A stretch of 64,000 nucleotides of DNA, taken from the NCBI GenBank assembly GCA_900539195.1, contig UQBC01000009.1, forward strand, positions 15,881-79,880, read 5' to 3'. Origin of the DNA: an uncultured Oscillospiraceae bacterium. GTDB lineage: Bacteria > Bacillota > Clostridia > Oscillospirales > Ruminococcaceae. Each line of letters starts with the position of its first letter. Positions within the stretch are counted from its first letter, which is position 1. Both the position numbers and the translations under genes were made by a program. Shown piece after piece: positions 24,503 to 33,717 of the stretch. The notes beneath the pieces are model-generated. The model saw only the letters and a program-made list of their open reading frames with translations. It did not search any database and was not told the origin of the DNA.

Positions 24503-26021
24503 ATTTAAAGCGGCTGCGGTATTCAGCAGCAATATGGTTCTCCAGAGAGAAAAGAACGTAAGAGTATTCGGTACAGGTAAGGACGGCGAAAGCGTAATAG
24601 TTTCCATATGCGGAAACACTGCCGTAACTCAGGTTGCCGATGAAAAATGGTGTGTTACACTTCCTGCGATGAAAGCAGGCGGTCCTTACGAGATGAAGAT
24701 AAGCAACGGCGACGAAACTATCGTATTCGATAACGTCATGATTGGCGAGGTATGGCTTGCAGGCGGTCAGAGCAATATGGAGCTTGAGCTACAGAACTGC
24801 ACGGGCGGCAAGGACTTTCTTGCAAACGATAAGACCGAAAACGTCCGCTATTACTACACACAGAAGAACTGCAACATGGACGAAAAGTTCTTCCGTGACG
24901 AAGAAAACACAGGCTGGAGCTGTTTTGGCAGCGAAAGTGCAAGAGCATGGAGCGCAGTTGCGTATTTCTACGCAAAGGAGCTTGCCGCAAGGCTTGGCGT
25001 TACTGTCGGAATAATCGGCTGTAACTGGGGCGGTACAAGCGCAAGCTACTGGATGAGCCGTGAATCTCTCGAAAAGGATACAGACCTTAAGGCATACCTT
25101 GATGATTTCGACAATGCCGTAGCAGGCAGGTCAAGAGAAGAAATGGACAAGGAATACCTTGACTATGTTAAGTATGAGGAAGAGTGGCAGAAGAAGTCGG
25201 TAGAGTTCTACAGCGCACATCCCGACGGAACGTGGGACGAGTGTCAGGCTTACTGCGGCGTCAGCAAGTACCCCGGTCCTATGACGCCTTTAAACCCCTT
25301 CCACGCAACAGCGCTTTATGACAGTATGGTAAAGCGTGTATGCCCGTATACTATCAAGGGCGTTATCTATTATCAGGGCGAAACAGACGACAACAGACCG
25401 AAAACTTATTTCAAGCTGTTCAAGGCGCTTATTCAGCTCTGGAGAGATGATTGGGGCGATGACGAGCTTCCGTTTATGTTTGTACAGCTCCCGATGCACC
25501 GTTATAAAGCCGACCCCGACTGGAAGCACTGGTGCCTTATCAGGGAGGCGCAGATGCGTACCTTCAAGACGGTAAAGAATACGGGTATTGCGGTTATCCT
25601 TGACTGCGGAGAATTCAATGAGATACATCCCAAGAACAAGGTACCCGTAGGTCACAGACTGTACCTGCAAGCTATGCACCACGTTTACGGCGACAGCGAA
25701 ACAGAGGCATTCGGTCCTATTTACAAGGACATGACCGTAACAGGCGACAGAGCAGTTATCAGCTTTGACCACGCAGAGAGCGGCTTTGATATAAAGGGCG
25801 ACAACGGTATAACCGGCTTTGAGGTTGCAGGCGCCGATAAGGAATATAAGCCTGCCTGCGCCGTTATTGACGAGGACGGAACGATAAGCGTCTACGCTGA
25901 CGAAGTAAAGAAGCCTGCATATGTACGTTACCTCTGGACAAATTACGGCGATGTAACGCTGTACGGCAAGAACGGCATCCCCGTTGCTCCGTTCAGAACA
26001 AGCATGAACGACGAAAAGTAA
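24495..26021 (+). CDS. Sialate O-acetylesterase-like carbohydrate esterase
   Basis: A 508-residue SGNH-fold esterase of the SASA family (PF03629). The nucleophile block is GEVWLAGGQSNMEL, with a later GCNWGGTSASYW block and YYQGETDDNRPKTYF. The N-terminal 90 residues form a beta domain (FSSNMVLQREKNVRVFG) typical of the family. Homologues remove O-acetyl groups from sialic acid or other glycans. There is no signal peptide, so it should act in the cytoplasm on imported sugars. The ATG at 24495 has GAAAGGAA upstream; an extension to 24333 would run through the exonuclease gene. malQ follows 24 bases later. Confidence 0.88.
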   Translation: MAKFKAAAVFSSNMVLQREKNVRVFGTGKDGESVIVSICGNTAVTQVADEKWCVTLPAMKAGGPYEMKISNGDETIVFDNVMIGEVWLAGGQSNMELELQNCTGGKDFLANDKTENVRYYYTQKNCNMDEKFFRDEENTGWSCFGSESARAWSAVAYFYAKELAARLGVTVGIIGCNWGGTSASYWMSRESLEKDTDLKAYLDDFDNAVAGRSREEMDKEYLDYVKYEEEWQKKSVEFYSAHPDGTWDECQAYCGVSKYPGPMTPLNPFHATALYDSMVKRVCPYTIKGVIYYQGETDDNRPKTYFKLFKALIQLWRDDWGDDELPFMFVQLPMHRYKADPDWKHWCLIREAQMRTFKTVKNTGIAVILDCGEFNEIHPKNKVPVGHRLYLQAMHHVYGDSETEAFGPIYKDMTVTGDRAVISFDHAESGFDIKGDNGITGFEVAGADKEYKPACAVIDEDGTISVYADEVKKPAYVRYLWTNYGDVTLYGKNGIPVAPFRTSMNDEK

Positions 26022-26045
26022 GATTGAAATCCGAAAGGCGATATT

Positions 26046-27554
26046 ATGGAACTTAAACGCAGCAGCGGAGTATTACTCCATATAACAAGCCTTCCTGCAA
26101 ACGAGGGCATCGGAACGCTCGGAAGACCGGCGTTTGAATTTGTCAACTGGCTTAAAGCGGCAGGACAGAAATACTGGCAGGTACTGCCGATACACCCGAC
26201 GGGTTATGCGGATTCTCCCTATCAGTCGCCGTCTGCATTCGCCGGCAATCCTCTTCTTATAGATTTATGGGAGCTTGTCGAGCTGGGGCTTCTTATACCC
26301 GATGACATAAAAGGCAGAGAATACGGCGAGGATCCTTCTGCGGTCGACTATGAAAAGGTAATAGCACAGAAAAACGAGCTTTTACACAAGGCATTCTTCT
26401 CTTTCAAGGAAGATGTCGCTTATCTTGCGTTTGTGCAGGAGCAGGGCTGGTGGCTTGAAGACTATGCGCTTTTTATGGCGATAAAACAGCATAACGAACT
26501 GCGTTCGTGGCTTACCTGGGATAAGGATTTCCGTTTCAGAAAGCCGGAAGTGCTTGCCACATTCAAGGAAGAACATATCGAAGAAATCAAATTTCACCGT
26601 TTCGTACAGTATATGTTCTTTACTCAGTGGAACAAGCTGAAAGCATATGCCAACAAGAACGGCATATCTATAATAGGCGACATTCCGATATATGCCGCAA
26701 TGGACAGTGCGGACGTGTGGGTAAACCCGAAGCTGTTCACGATAGATATTTCGCTAAGACCTACTCTTGTTGCAGGAGTACCGCCCGATTATTTCTCACC
26801 TACAGGACAGCTGTGGGGAAATCCGCTGTATGACTGGGACGCTATGGAGCGTGACGGCTATAACTGGTGGCTGTCAAGGATAGACCACGCAATGAAGCTG
26901 TTTGATATGGTAAGAATTGACCACTTCCGTGCATTTGACACCTATTACGCTATTCCTGCCGATGCAACAACAGCCGAATACGGCGAGTGGAAAAAAGGCC
27001 CCGGTATGAAGCTGTTCAACACGGTCAGGGAAAAGCTGGGCGATGTCAATATCATAGCGGAGGATCTGGGCGACATATTCGACAGCGTTAAAAAGCTTCT
27101 CAGCGATACGGGATTCCCCGGTATGAGAGTTTTACAGTTCGGATTCAACAACGAAGGCAATGATAATATCCATCTGTGCCATAACTATGTAAACAACTGC
27201 GTTGCGTATACAGGCACTCACGACAACGATACTATAATGGGCTGGCTTAAATCAGCAGATGCGAAAGCCGCAAAGATGGCAAAGAGCTACATAAACGCAA
27301 ATTTTCTGGAGCATAAGAATGTCAGCTTCATAAGAAGCGTTTATGCAAGCCCTGCCGCACTTGCGATAATTCCGATGCAGGACATTCTCGGCATTGACGG
27401 CAGGGGACGTATGAATGTTCCCTCTACTGTCGGAGGAAACTGGACGTGGAGAATGAAAAAGCCCGCAAATAAAAAATCTGCAAGACTTATGAATAAGCTC
27501 GCAACAGCTTATCTCAGAAAGCCTGCGATAACAGTAAAAGCAAAGGACAAGTAA
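26046..27554 (+). CDS. malQ: 4-alpha-glucanotransferase (amylomaltase)
   Basis: A 502-residue GH77 enzyme that transfers alpha-1,4-glucan segments between maltodextrins. The family blocks are present: RSSGVLLHITSLPANEGIG, IIGDIPIYAAMDSADVW, the nucleophile region MVRIDHFRAFDTYYAIP, the acid/base EDLGDIF, and YTGTHDNDTIMGW. No signal peptide, so it works on imported or stored glucans. It lies between the esterase and pth in a tightly spaced run of genes; pth begins two bases after its stop. Confidence 0.96.
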   Translation: MELKRSSGVLLHITSLPANEGIGTLGRPAFEFVNWLKAAGQKYWQVLPIHPTGYADSPYQSPSAFAGNPLLIDLWELVELGLLIPDDIKGREYGEDPSAVDYEKVIAQKNELLHKAFFSFKEDVAYLAFVQEQGWWLEDYALFMAIKQHNELRSWLTWDKDFRFRKPEVLATFKEEHIEEIKFHRFVQYMFFTQWNKLKAYANKNGISIIGDIPIYAAMDSADVWVNPKLFTIDISLRPTLVAGVPPDYFSPTGQLWGNPLYDWDAMERDGYNWWLSRIDHAMKLFDMVRIDHFRAFDTYYAIPADATTAEYGEWKKGPGMKLFNTVREKLGDVNIIAEDLGDIFDSVKKLLSDTGFPGMRVLQFGFNNEGNDNIHLCHNYVNNCVAYTGTHDNDTIMGWLKSADAKAAKMAKSYINANFLEHKNVSFIRSVYASPAALAIIPMQDILGIDGRGRMNVPSTVGGNWTWRMKKPANKKSARLMNKLATAYLRKPAITVKAKDK

Positions 27555-27556
27555 AA

Positions 27557-28186
27557 ATGTCATTATCCGATATATTTGATAAGATAGCCGCAGGCAGAGA
27601 GCCTGCACCGCAGGGCGCTGTCGAATATCTCATAGTGGGACTGGGAAACCCCGGTACACAGTATGAGAATACAAGGCATAACGCAGGCTTTATGGCGATA
27701 GATACGCTTGCCGAAAAACTCGGAGTACAGGTAAAAAAGCTGAAATTCAAGTCGCTGATAGCCGATTGCACCATTGAGGGCAAGCACTGCCTTTTAATGA
27801 AACCGTCAACATTTATGAACAACAGCGGCGAGGCGGTAAGCGAGGCTATGAGCTTCTATAAGATCCCCCCTCAGAATATACTTGTGATGTACGATGATAT
27901 TTCGCTTGATGTCGGCAGAACAAGGATACGCAGAAAAGGCAGTGACGGCGGTCATAACGGTATAAAGAGCATAATTCTTCTCACAAACAGCGATGCTTTT
28001 CCCCGCATAAAGATAGGTGTAGGCGCAAAGCCGCACCCTGATTTCCCGCTTGCCGACTGGGTACTGTCCGGTTTCAAAAAGGAAGACGGCGAAAACCTTG
28101 AAAAAGCGCTCGACAATGCCGCCGAAGCCGCAAGGCTCATAGTTGCGGGCAAAATAGACATGGCAATGAATAAATACAGTTCGTAG
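27557..28186 (+). CDS. pth: Peptidyl-tRNA hydrolase
   Basis: A 209-residue enzyme that releases peptides from stalled peptidyl-tRNA. The core GLGNPGTQYENTRHNAGF carries the catalytic histidine and the tRNA-binding asparagine. KPSTFMNNSGEAV and YDDISLDVGRTRIRRKGSDGGHNGIKSI complete the active site. It has about 24 extra residues before the usual start (MSLSDIFDKIAAGREPAPQG). This extension is in frame with a good fit to the malQ stop, so I keep it. pth followed by mfd is a common pairing in Firmicutes. Confidence 0.95.
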   Translation: MSLSDIFDKIAAGREPAPQGAVEYLIVGLGNPGTQYENTRHNAGFMAIDTLAEKLGVQVKKLKFKSLIADCTIEGKHCLLMKPSTFMNNSGEAVSEAMSFYKIPPQNILVMYDDISLDVGRTRIRRKGSDGGHNGIKSIILLTNSDAFPRIKIGVGAKPHPDFPLADWVLSGFKKEDGENLEKALDNAAEAARLIVAGKIDMAMNKYSS

Positions 28187-28220
28187 GAATAACCCTTAAA
28201 GCTACAGAAAGACAGACAAT

Positions 28221-31200
28221 ATGGAACTTCTTAAAAATATGGCTGACACGCTGACCGAGTACAAAAAGTCAGTCACTCATATTTTAAGCGATGAACCCGT
28301 CCCCTTGTTGGTGACGGGGCTTTCGCATATACACAAGGCGCACTTCTTAGCGTCTTTATGCTATGAAAAGATTCCCTCTCCGACACTTGTCATAACCGAG
28401 AGCGAGGCATCTGCGGCAAAGCTTACAGAGGATATAAACACGATGTGCGGTGATACCGCCGCATATCAGTTTCCTGCGTCGGATCTGACCCTTGCCGATA
28501 CTGAGGCACAGTCGCAGGAGTACGAGCATAAGCGTATCGAAACGCTGTCTGCGGCGCTTTCGGGCAAGGCAAGACTGATAATATCTTCGTCCGAAGCGGC
28601 GGTACAGCTTACCGTTCCGAAAGACGTACTGGAGAAGCACACTGTTACGCTTAAAGCAGGCGATGAGATAAAGCTTGACGAGCTTGCAAAGACGCTTGTC
28701 AGCGCAGGCTATACACGCTGTGATATGATAGAGGGTAAGGGACAATTCTCGTTCAGAGGCTCGCTTGCCGACATTTACCCCGTCAGCAGTGATTATCCTG
28801 TCAGAATAGAGTTGTGGGGCGATGAGATCGACACGGTTGCGTCATTCGACCTTGATACGCAAAGAAGAATAGATACGGTAAAGAGTGTCAGCATAACACC
28901 CTGCGGAGAAACGATTTTCGAGGAGGGCGTTCTTTCGGGGACGCTGCAGACGCTTCTCGAAAAAACCGAAAAGAACAAAAAGAAGAACGATGAAGCGGCA
29001 AAGCGTATAAGGCGTGATATAGCAAGACTGCGTGACGGTATTTCCGTATGCTGTCTTAACCGCTATTTTCCGCTTTGCTATAAAGAGCCGGGCAGTATTT
29101 TTGATTATGCGTCCACTCTTATAGTCAGCGAATCATTTACTGCGGCAGAGGCGGCAAAGGGAGTTATTTCGGCTCACCTTGAGGATCTAAAGCTGCTTAC
29201 CGAGGACGGAGTTCTGTGCAAGGGACTTGACAGGTACCTGATGAGTAAAGCGGAATATCAGAACACGGTAAAGAATAATGTGCGGCTTTATATGGATACG
29301 TTCATAAGAGGCGGCGGAATTGATCTCGGTGATATTCTGAAGGTGGATTCGATACAGCTTTCCGCATGGAGCGGAGAGTATAAAACGCTGTGCGAGGAAC
29401 TTGACAACTATAAGAAAAACGGCTATACATGCATCATATTCGGCGGTACGGACAAAGCGGCAAAGATACTGGCGGACGACCTGCGTGACAGCGGATACCA
29501 GGCTGATTACGCCAAGAATCCGAAAAAATTCTATCTCGGCAGGATTACGGTAGTCGAGGGAATATTATCGGCAGGCTTTGAATATCCGGAAGAAAAAATA
29601 GCCGTACTCACCCGTACCAGCGCATCATCGTCAAAAACCTCCGCACCTAAGAAGAAATTCAAAAAGGGCGCACAGATACGTTCGCTCAGCGATATAGCAC
29701 AGGGCGATCTTGTTGTACACGGCTCATACGGTATAGGCGTATTCGAGGGCGTTCAGAAGCTTACCGCCGACAAGATCTCAAAAGACTATATCAAGATAAA
29801 ATACGCAGGTACGGATGTGCTTTACGTTCCCGTTACCCAGCTTGACCTCATTTCACGTTATATCGGAAGCGGAGATGCGGATACGATAAGGCTGAACAAA
29901 CTCGGCACAGATACCTGGAAAAAGGCGAAAACAAAGGCAAAAGCGGCAACACAGGAGATGGCAAAGGAGCTTATCGAGCTGTATTCTCGCCGTATGAAAG
30001 CGAAAGGCTTTGCATTCTCTCCCGATACCGAACAGCAGCATATATTCGAGGATCATTTCAGCTATGTTGAAACGGACGATCAGCTTCGCTGTATAGAGGA
30101 AATAAAGCACGATATGATGCGTACTGCCCCTATGGAGAGGCTTCTCTGCGGAGATGTAGGATTCGGAAAGACGGAGGTCGCACTCCGTGCCGCATTCAAG
30201 TGTATAGGTGACGGTAAGCAGTGCGCTATACTTGTGCCGACTACCGTTCTTGCGTGGCAGCACTACCAGACGGTTTTAAAACGTATGGAGGGTTTTGATA
30301 TAAGAGTTGAGCTGTTGTCACGTTTCCGCACAGCAAAGGAGCAGAAAGCAATCCTGAAAAAGCTCGAAGAGGGCGAACTTGACCTTGTAGTAGGCACACA
30401 CAGGCTTGTGCAGGACGATGTTAAGTTCAAGGATCTCGGACTTGTCATAATAGACGAAGAACAGCGTTTCGGCGTAAACGACAAGGAAAAGCTGAAAGAA
30501 GCGTTCACAAACGTAGATGTTCTGACGTTATCTGCAACCCCCATTCCCAGAACGCTAAATATGGCGATGTCCGGAATAAGGGATATGAGTGTCATTGAAA
30601 CTCCGCCCGGCGACCGTCACCCTATAACCACATACGTTGTCGAGCATGACAGAGGAGTTATAGCGCAGGCGATAAATAAGGAGCTTCGCCGCAACGGTCA
30701 GGTTTACTATGTCCACAACCGCATTGAAAGCATATATTCCTGTGCCGCAGATATTCATTCTATGGTACCCGAAGCGAATATCGGAATAGCGCACGGAAGA
30801 ATGAGCGAGGAAGAGCTTCTTGATGTATGGAGAAGGCTTATCGAGGGCGAAATAGATGTGCTTGTCTGCACAACGCTTATCGAAACAGGTGTAGATGTAC
30901 CTAACTGCAACACGCTTATCATTGAGAATGCGGATTGTATGGGACTTGCCCAGCTCCACCAGCTCAGAGGCCGTGTCGGACGTACAAACCGCCGTGCATA
31001 CGCATATTTCACATTCAAACGGGGCAAGGTGCTAAGCGAGATTGCCACCAAGCGACTTGACGCAATAAGAGAGTTTACCCGCTTCGGTTCGGGCTTCAGA
31101 ATTGCTATGAAGGACCTTGAAATAAGAGGTGCAGGCTCGGTACTCGGTCAGAGCCAGTCGGGGCATCTTGCGTCTGTCGGCTATGATATGTATATAAAAC

Positions 31201-31748
31201 TGCTCAATGAGGCTATTCTCGAACAGCAGGGCAAAGCCCCCGAAATTACTCCGGAGTGTCTTATTGATATAAGAATTGATGCGTTTATCCCTGAAAAGTA
31301 TATCTCTAATCAGGCACAGCGTGTTGATTGTTACAGGAAGATAGCGATGATAGAAAATGACGAGGACGCTTATGATGTGACCGATGAGCTTATCGACCGT
31401 TACGGCGATGTGCCAAGAGCGGTCGAGGGACTTATTGAGGTTGCAAAGCTGAGAAGGATTGCTCAGAAGATGCACCTGACCGAAATAATCCAGAGCGGCG
31501 ACGTTATGATATTCTATCCCGAAAAGACCGATAAAAAAACGATGGAACGTGTTTCGGCTGTCGGTGGAAAATTCGGCAAGGCTATGATGCTGAACATTGC
31601 TACAGACAAGCCTAATTTCCGTGTAAGCGGCATTGATAAGTACGGCGGACCGATTGCAATGCTTGGCGATACACTGGCGGCAATGCAGTCGGTTGACGGC
31701 GATAAGGATAAAAAGACAGAAACTGAGGACGGTGAAATGAATGGCTGA
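28221..31748 (+). CDS. mfd: Transcription-repair coupling factor
   Basis: A 1,175-residue translocase that removes stalled RNA polymerase and recruits UvrA. The N-terminal UvrB-like region spans about 1-350, a CarD-like RNA-polymerase-interaction domain about 485-555 (GDLVVHGSYGIGVFEGVQKL), then the helicase with Walker A (CGDVGFGKTEVALRAAFK), DEEQRFG, and motif VI (HQLRGRVGRTNRRAYAYF). The C-terminal TRCF domain follows. The length is normal. The start ATG at 28221 is 34 bases after pth. The stop overlaps the next gene by eight bases. Confidence 0.97.
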   Translation: MELLKNMADTLTEYKKSVTHILSDEPVPLLVTGLSHIHKAHFLASLCYEKIPSPTLVITESEASAAKLTEDINTMCGDTAAYQFPASDLTLADTEAQSQEYEHKRIETLSAALSGKARLIISSSEAAVQLTVPKDVLEKHTVTLKAGDEIKLDELAKTLVSAGYTRCDMIEGKGQFSFRGSLADIYPVSSDYPVRIELWGDEIDTVASFDLDTQRRIDTVKSVSITPCGETIFEEGVLSGTLQTLLEKTEKNKKKNDEAAKRIRRDIARLRDGISVCCLNRYFPLCYKEPGSIFDYASTLIVSESFTAAEAAKGVISAHLEDLKLLTEDGVLCKGLDRYLMSKAEYQNTVKNNVRLYMDTFIRGGGIDLGDILKVDSIQLSAWSGEYKTLCEELDNYKKNGYTCIIFGGTDKAAKILADDLRDSGYQADYAKNPKKFYLGRITVVEGILSAGFEYPEEKIAVLTRTSASSSKTSAPKKKFKKGAQIRSLSDIAQGDLVVHGSYGIGVFEGVQKLTADKISKDYIKIKYAGTDVLYVPVTQLDLISRYIGSGDADTIRLNKLGTDTWKKAKTKAKAATQEMAKELIELYSRRMKAKGFAFSPDTEQQHIFEDHFSYVETDDQLRCIEEIKHDMMRTAPMERLLCGDVGFGKTEVALRAAFKCIGDGKQCAILVPTTVLAWQHYQTVLKRMEGFDIRVELLSRFRTAKEQKAILKKLEEGELDLVVGTHRLVQDDVKFKDLGLVIIDEEQRFGVNDKEKLKEAFTNVDVLTLSATPIPRTLNMAMSGIRDMSVIETPPGDRHPITTYVVEHDRGVIAQAINKELRRNGQVYYVHNRIESIYSCAADIHSMVPEANIGIAHGRMSEEELLDVWRRLIEGEIDVLVCTTLIETGVDVPNCNTLIIENADCMGLAQLHQLRGRVGRTNRRAYAYFTFKRGKVLSEIATKRLDAIREFTRFGSGFRIAMKDLEIRGAGSVLGQSQSGHLASVGYDMYIKLLNEAILEQQGKAPEITPECLIDIRIDAFIPEKYISNQAQRVDCYRKIAMIENDEDAYDVTDELIDRYGDVPRAVEGLIEVAKLRRIAQKMHLTEIIQSGDVMIFYPEKTDKKTMERVSAVGGKFGKAMMLNIATDKPNFRVSGIDKYGGPIAMLGDTLAAMQSVDGDKDKKTETEDGEMNG

Positions 31749-32235
31749 GAAGAAAAGCGTCAAGCGTAAAATAATTACAGCCGTTATAATTGTCGGTGTG
31801 TTCGCACTGCTTATAGGCTCGTTCTTTCTGAGAGATATTTGTCTGAGAGCAGGTATCACCGAGTGCGAAAAGCGTGAGATACTTCAGGTAAAGTCTAAAT
31901 ATTCAGCGATACTTGACAGCGTTGTAAGCGCAGGCAACGATATTGCCGACTACAAGATTACAGCCGCTCACGGCGGACTTTTTGAAAAGTCGGTCATAAA
32001 CGCTGATGAAAACGGCGAGCCGCTTTATGATAAGCTGGCGGAGGAGCTTGATGTGTTGTGCCATACTTACTGTTACGGTGTTGAAAAGCAGGATAATGCA
32101 GTGTATTTCAGCTTCAACACCGGCAATACAAAACAGCTTATCTATTCTGCAAAGGATATTTCCGACAACGAAACTTCATCGCTCGGCGATAACTGGTACT
32201 ACTATGAAAAAGTAATGACAGCCGATAACGGCTGA
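31741..32235 (+). CDS. Uncharacterised single-span membrane protein
   Basis: A 164-residue protein with a basic N-terminus (MAEKKSVKRK), one membrane segment (about 12-33, ITAVIIVGVFALLIGSFFL) and a polar domain outside the membrane. It overlaps the end of mfd by eight bases (ATG inside the mfd stop region), so it is translated from the mfd message. No known family recognised. The conserved-looking outer part contains many acidic residues and a YSAKDISDNETSSLG stretch. Its place between mfd and aroK gives no functional hint. Confidence 0.75.
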   Translation: MAEKKSVKRKIITAVIIVGVFALLIGSFFLRDICLRAGITECEKREILQVKSKYSAILDSVVSAGNDIADYKITAAHGGLFEKSVINADENGEPLYDKLAEELDVLCHTYCYGVEKQDNAVYFSFNTGNTKQLIYSAKDISDNETSSLGDNWYYYEKVMTADNG

Positions 32236-32264
32236 CACAAAGAACAAAAGAGAAGGACACAAAA

Positions 32265-32765
32265 ATGAAAAACATAATTCTTATCGGAATGCCCGGCGCA
32301 GGAAAAAGCACTGTCGGCGTACTCCTTGCAAAATCAATGGGTTACGACTTTGTTGACGCAGATCTTGTGATCCAGAAACAGCAGGGAAAAAAGCTCCAGA
32401 ACATAATCGACGAGCGTGGACTTGACGGCTTCAAGCAGGCGGAAGAACAGGCACTGCTGTCAATAAACGATAAAAAGGCAATAATTGCAACGGGCGGTTC
32501 AGCCGTATTTTCAGCCGCAGGTATGGCACATCTCAAAGAAAACGGCATCTGCGTATATCTCAGAGTTGACGAGCAGGAGCTTATCCGCCGTCTTACGAAT
32601 ATAAAGACGAGAGGTATAGCCTGCCGTCCGGGTGAAACGGTAGCGGAGATAATCGCCGAACGTGAGGTGTATTACAACCGTTACGCTGATATAACGATAG
32701 ACTGTGTGAATACGACAGCCGAACAGGTAGTCGGAATGATAATGCATGAAACGGAAAGTAAATGA
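32265..32765 (+). CDS. aroK: Shikimate kinase
   Basis: A 166-residue P-loop kinase that phosphorylates shikimate for aromatic amino-acid synthesis. Walker A is GMPGAGKSTVG, the shikimate-binding Asp is in FVDADLVI, the GG loop is ATGGSAVF, and the lid and adenine-binding arginines follow (RGIACRPG). It lies 29 bases after the upstream gene and ends at a strong terminator, so it closes the gene run that starts near 23.5 kb. No other aro gene is adjacent. Confidence 0.93.
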   Translation: MKNIILIGMPGAGKSTVGVLLAKSMGYDFVDADLVIQKQQGKKLQNIIDERGLDGFKQAEEQALLSINDKKAIIATGGSAVFSAAGMAHLKENGICVYLRVDEQELIRRLTNIKTRGIACRPGETVAEIIAEREVYYNRYADITIDCVNTTAEQVVGMIMHETESK

Positions 32766-32770
32766 ACAGA

Positions 32771-32800
32771 ACCCTCTGCGGTTTATCCGCAGAGGGTTTT
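32771..32800. terminator. Strong terminator after aroK
   Basis: Eleven-base perfect stem (32771-32781 with 32787-32797), five-base loop, T tract. It lies between convergent genes. Confidence 0.9.
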
Positions 32801-32805
32801 ATAAT

Positions 32806-33498
32806 TTACACCAGACAGCTTCTCAGCCACTTTTCAACTATCTGAAAATCGCTTTGCGCCATAAAAGGATGTTCGCTGTTTTCGCTTACAGTAAGTATTG
32901 CGCCGAATTTATCCGCAAACGTTTTTACAGCGCTGAGCGGCTGTAAATTATCTTTGCCGCCATAAAGTATAGCGGTCGGACTGTTCCATTTTTCGATCGG
33001 ATGGGAAAGGATATAGCGATAATAATCCCAGCACAGGACATCAATATCAGTCTGTATCTCCTGCTTTTCAAAAAGCTCTTTTTCTGTTACACCGCTCCAC
33101 ATCATCATATGCTTTACAAGCCACTCCATATCAACTATAGGCGACTGAAAAAGGCACTTGTCAAAAACAATATCCTTATAGGCGTTAAGCGCAAAATAGG
33201 CGCCTATACTGCAAGCATGCAACGAAATATTCTTCCATTTGCCGTTTACATAGTCATATATCTGCTTAAGGTCAGCCATACCGCTCCACACGTCACAACG
33301 ACTGCCGTCATTTCTTTCCCCGTGCTGTGCAAGATCAAAACTCATCGTATTGTAGCCGTGTTCCTGCACTATAGCGGCAAAGCTTTCGGCATATTCCTTG
33401 CGGCTCATTTTACCGTGAACGTGTATGAATATCCTTTCTGACGGCTCTCCCCATATAATAGCGGGGATTGTGCCGATATAGAATTTCGCCTTTTTCAT
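32806..33498 (-). CDS. Alpha/beta-hydrolase family protein
   Basis: About 230 residues with an alpha/beta-hydrolase outline: FIHVHGKMSR near the oxyanion region, SFDLAQHGERND, a nucleophile-elbow-like HACSIGAYFAL (Cys-Ser in the G-x-S-x-G position), LYGGKDNLQPL with the acid, and a late histidine in SEHPFM. The start at 33498 has GGGGT upstream; an ATG at 33531 lies inside the displaced exporter gene tail. The gene begins four bases after that tail's stop codon, showing it was once the last gene of the exporter operon. Substrate unknown. Confidence 0.8.
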   Translation of the reverse strand: MKKAKFYIGTIPAIIWGEPSERIFIHVHGKMSRKEYAESFAAIVQEHGYNTMSFDLAQHGERNDGSRCDVWSGMADLKQIYDYVNGKWKNISLHACSIGAYFALNAYKDIVFDKCLFQSPIVDMEWLVKHMMMWSGVTEKELFEKQEIQTDIDVLCWDYYRYILSHPIEKWNSPTAILYGGKDNLQPLSAVKTFADKFGAILTVSENSEHPFMAQSDFQIVEKWLRSCLV

Positions 33499-33502
33499 AC
33501 GC

Positions 33503-33717
33503 TTACCCCATAGCCGGAACAGCAGTTTCACTCTTTCTCAGCCTTGCAGTCTGCTTTTGTGCCAAAACAAGCTCGTAATATACACCCTTGCTTTGTAAAA
33601 GCTCGGTGTGTGTTCCGATTTCGGCAACTCTGCCCTTTTTCAGCACTATAAGCCTGTCCGCATTTGAAAGCGTTGACAGCCTGTGCGCTATCGCTATTGT
33701 CGTTCTGCCCTTTATCA
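33503..33717 (-). pseudogene. Displaced 3' end of ABC exporter gene
   Basis: Encodes about 71 residues equivalent to the last part of the exporter at 35062-37251, including the H-loop (IAIAHRLSTLSNADRL) and the C-terminal helix, but with a slightly different tail (ending VPAMG). It lacks everything upstream, so it cannot be an ATPase. Of about ten base differences from the intact gene over 194 bases, only one changes an amino acid (Leu for Met). A GTG at the junction overlaps the stop codon of the nuclease gene (GTGA), so the fragment may still be translated. Confidence 0.9.
33524..33717 (-). repeat. 194-bp direct repeat, distal copy
   Basis: Matches 35080-35273 at about 95 percent by hand alignment (about ten substitutions, no gaps), offset 1,556 bases. 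The match stops abruptly at the TGATAAA where the nuclease gene ends. It marks one boundary of the nuclease cassette. Confidence 0.93.

Noticed and set aside
31032..31859. Open frame of 275 codons on the minus strand
   Set aside because: Antisense to the 3' end of mfd and to the next gene, with no motif or start signal.
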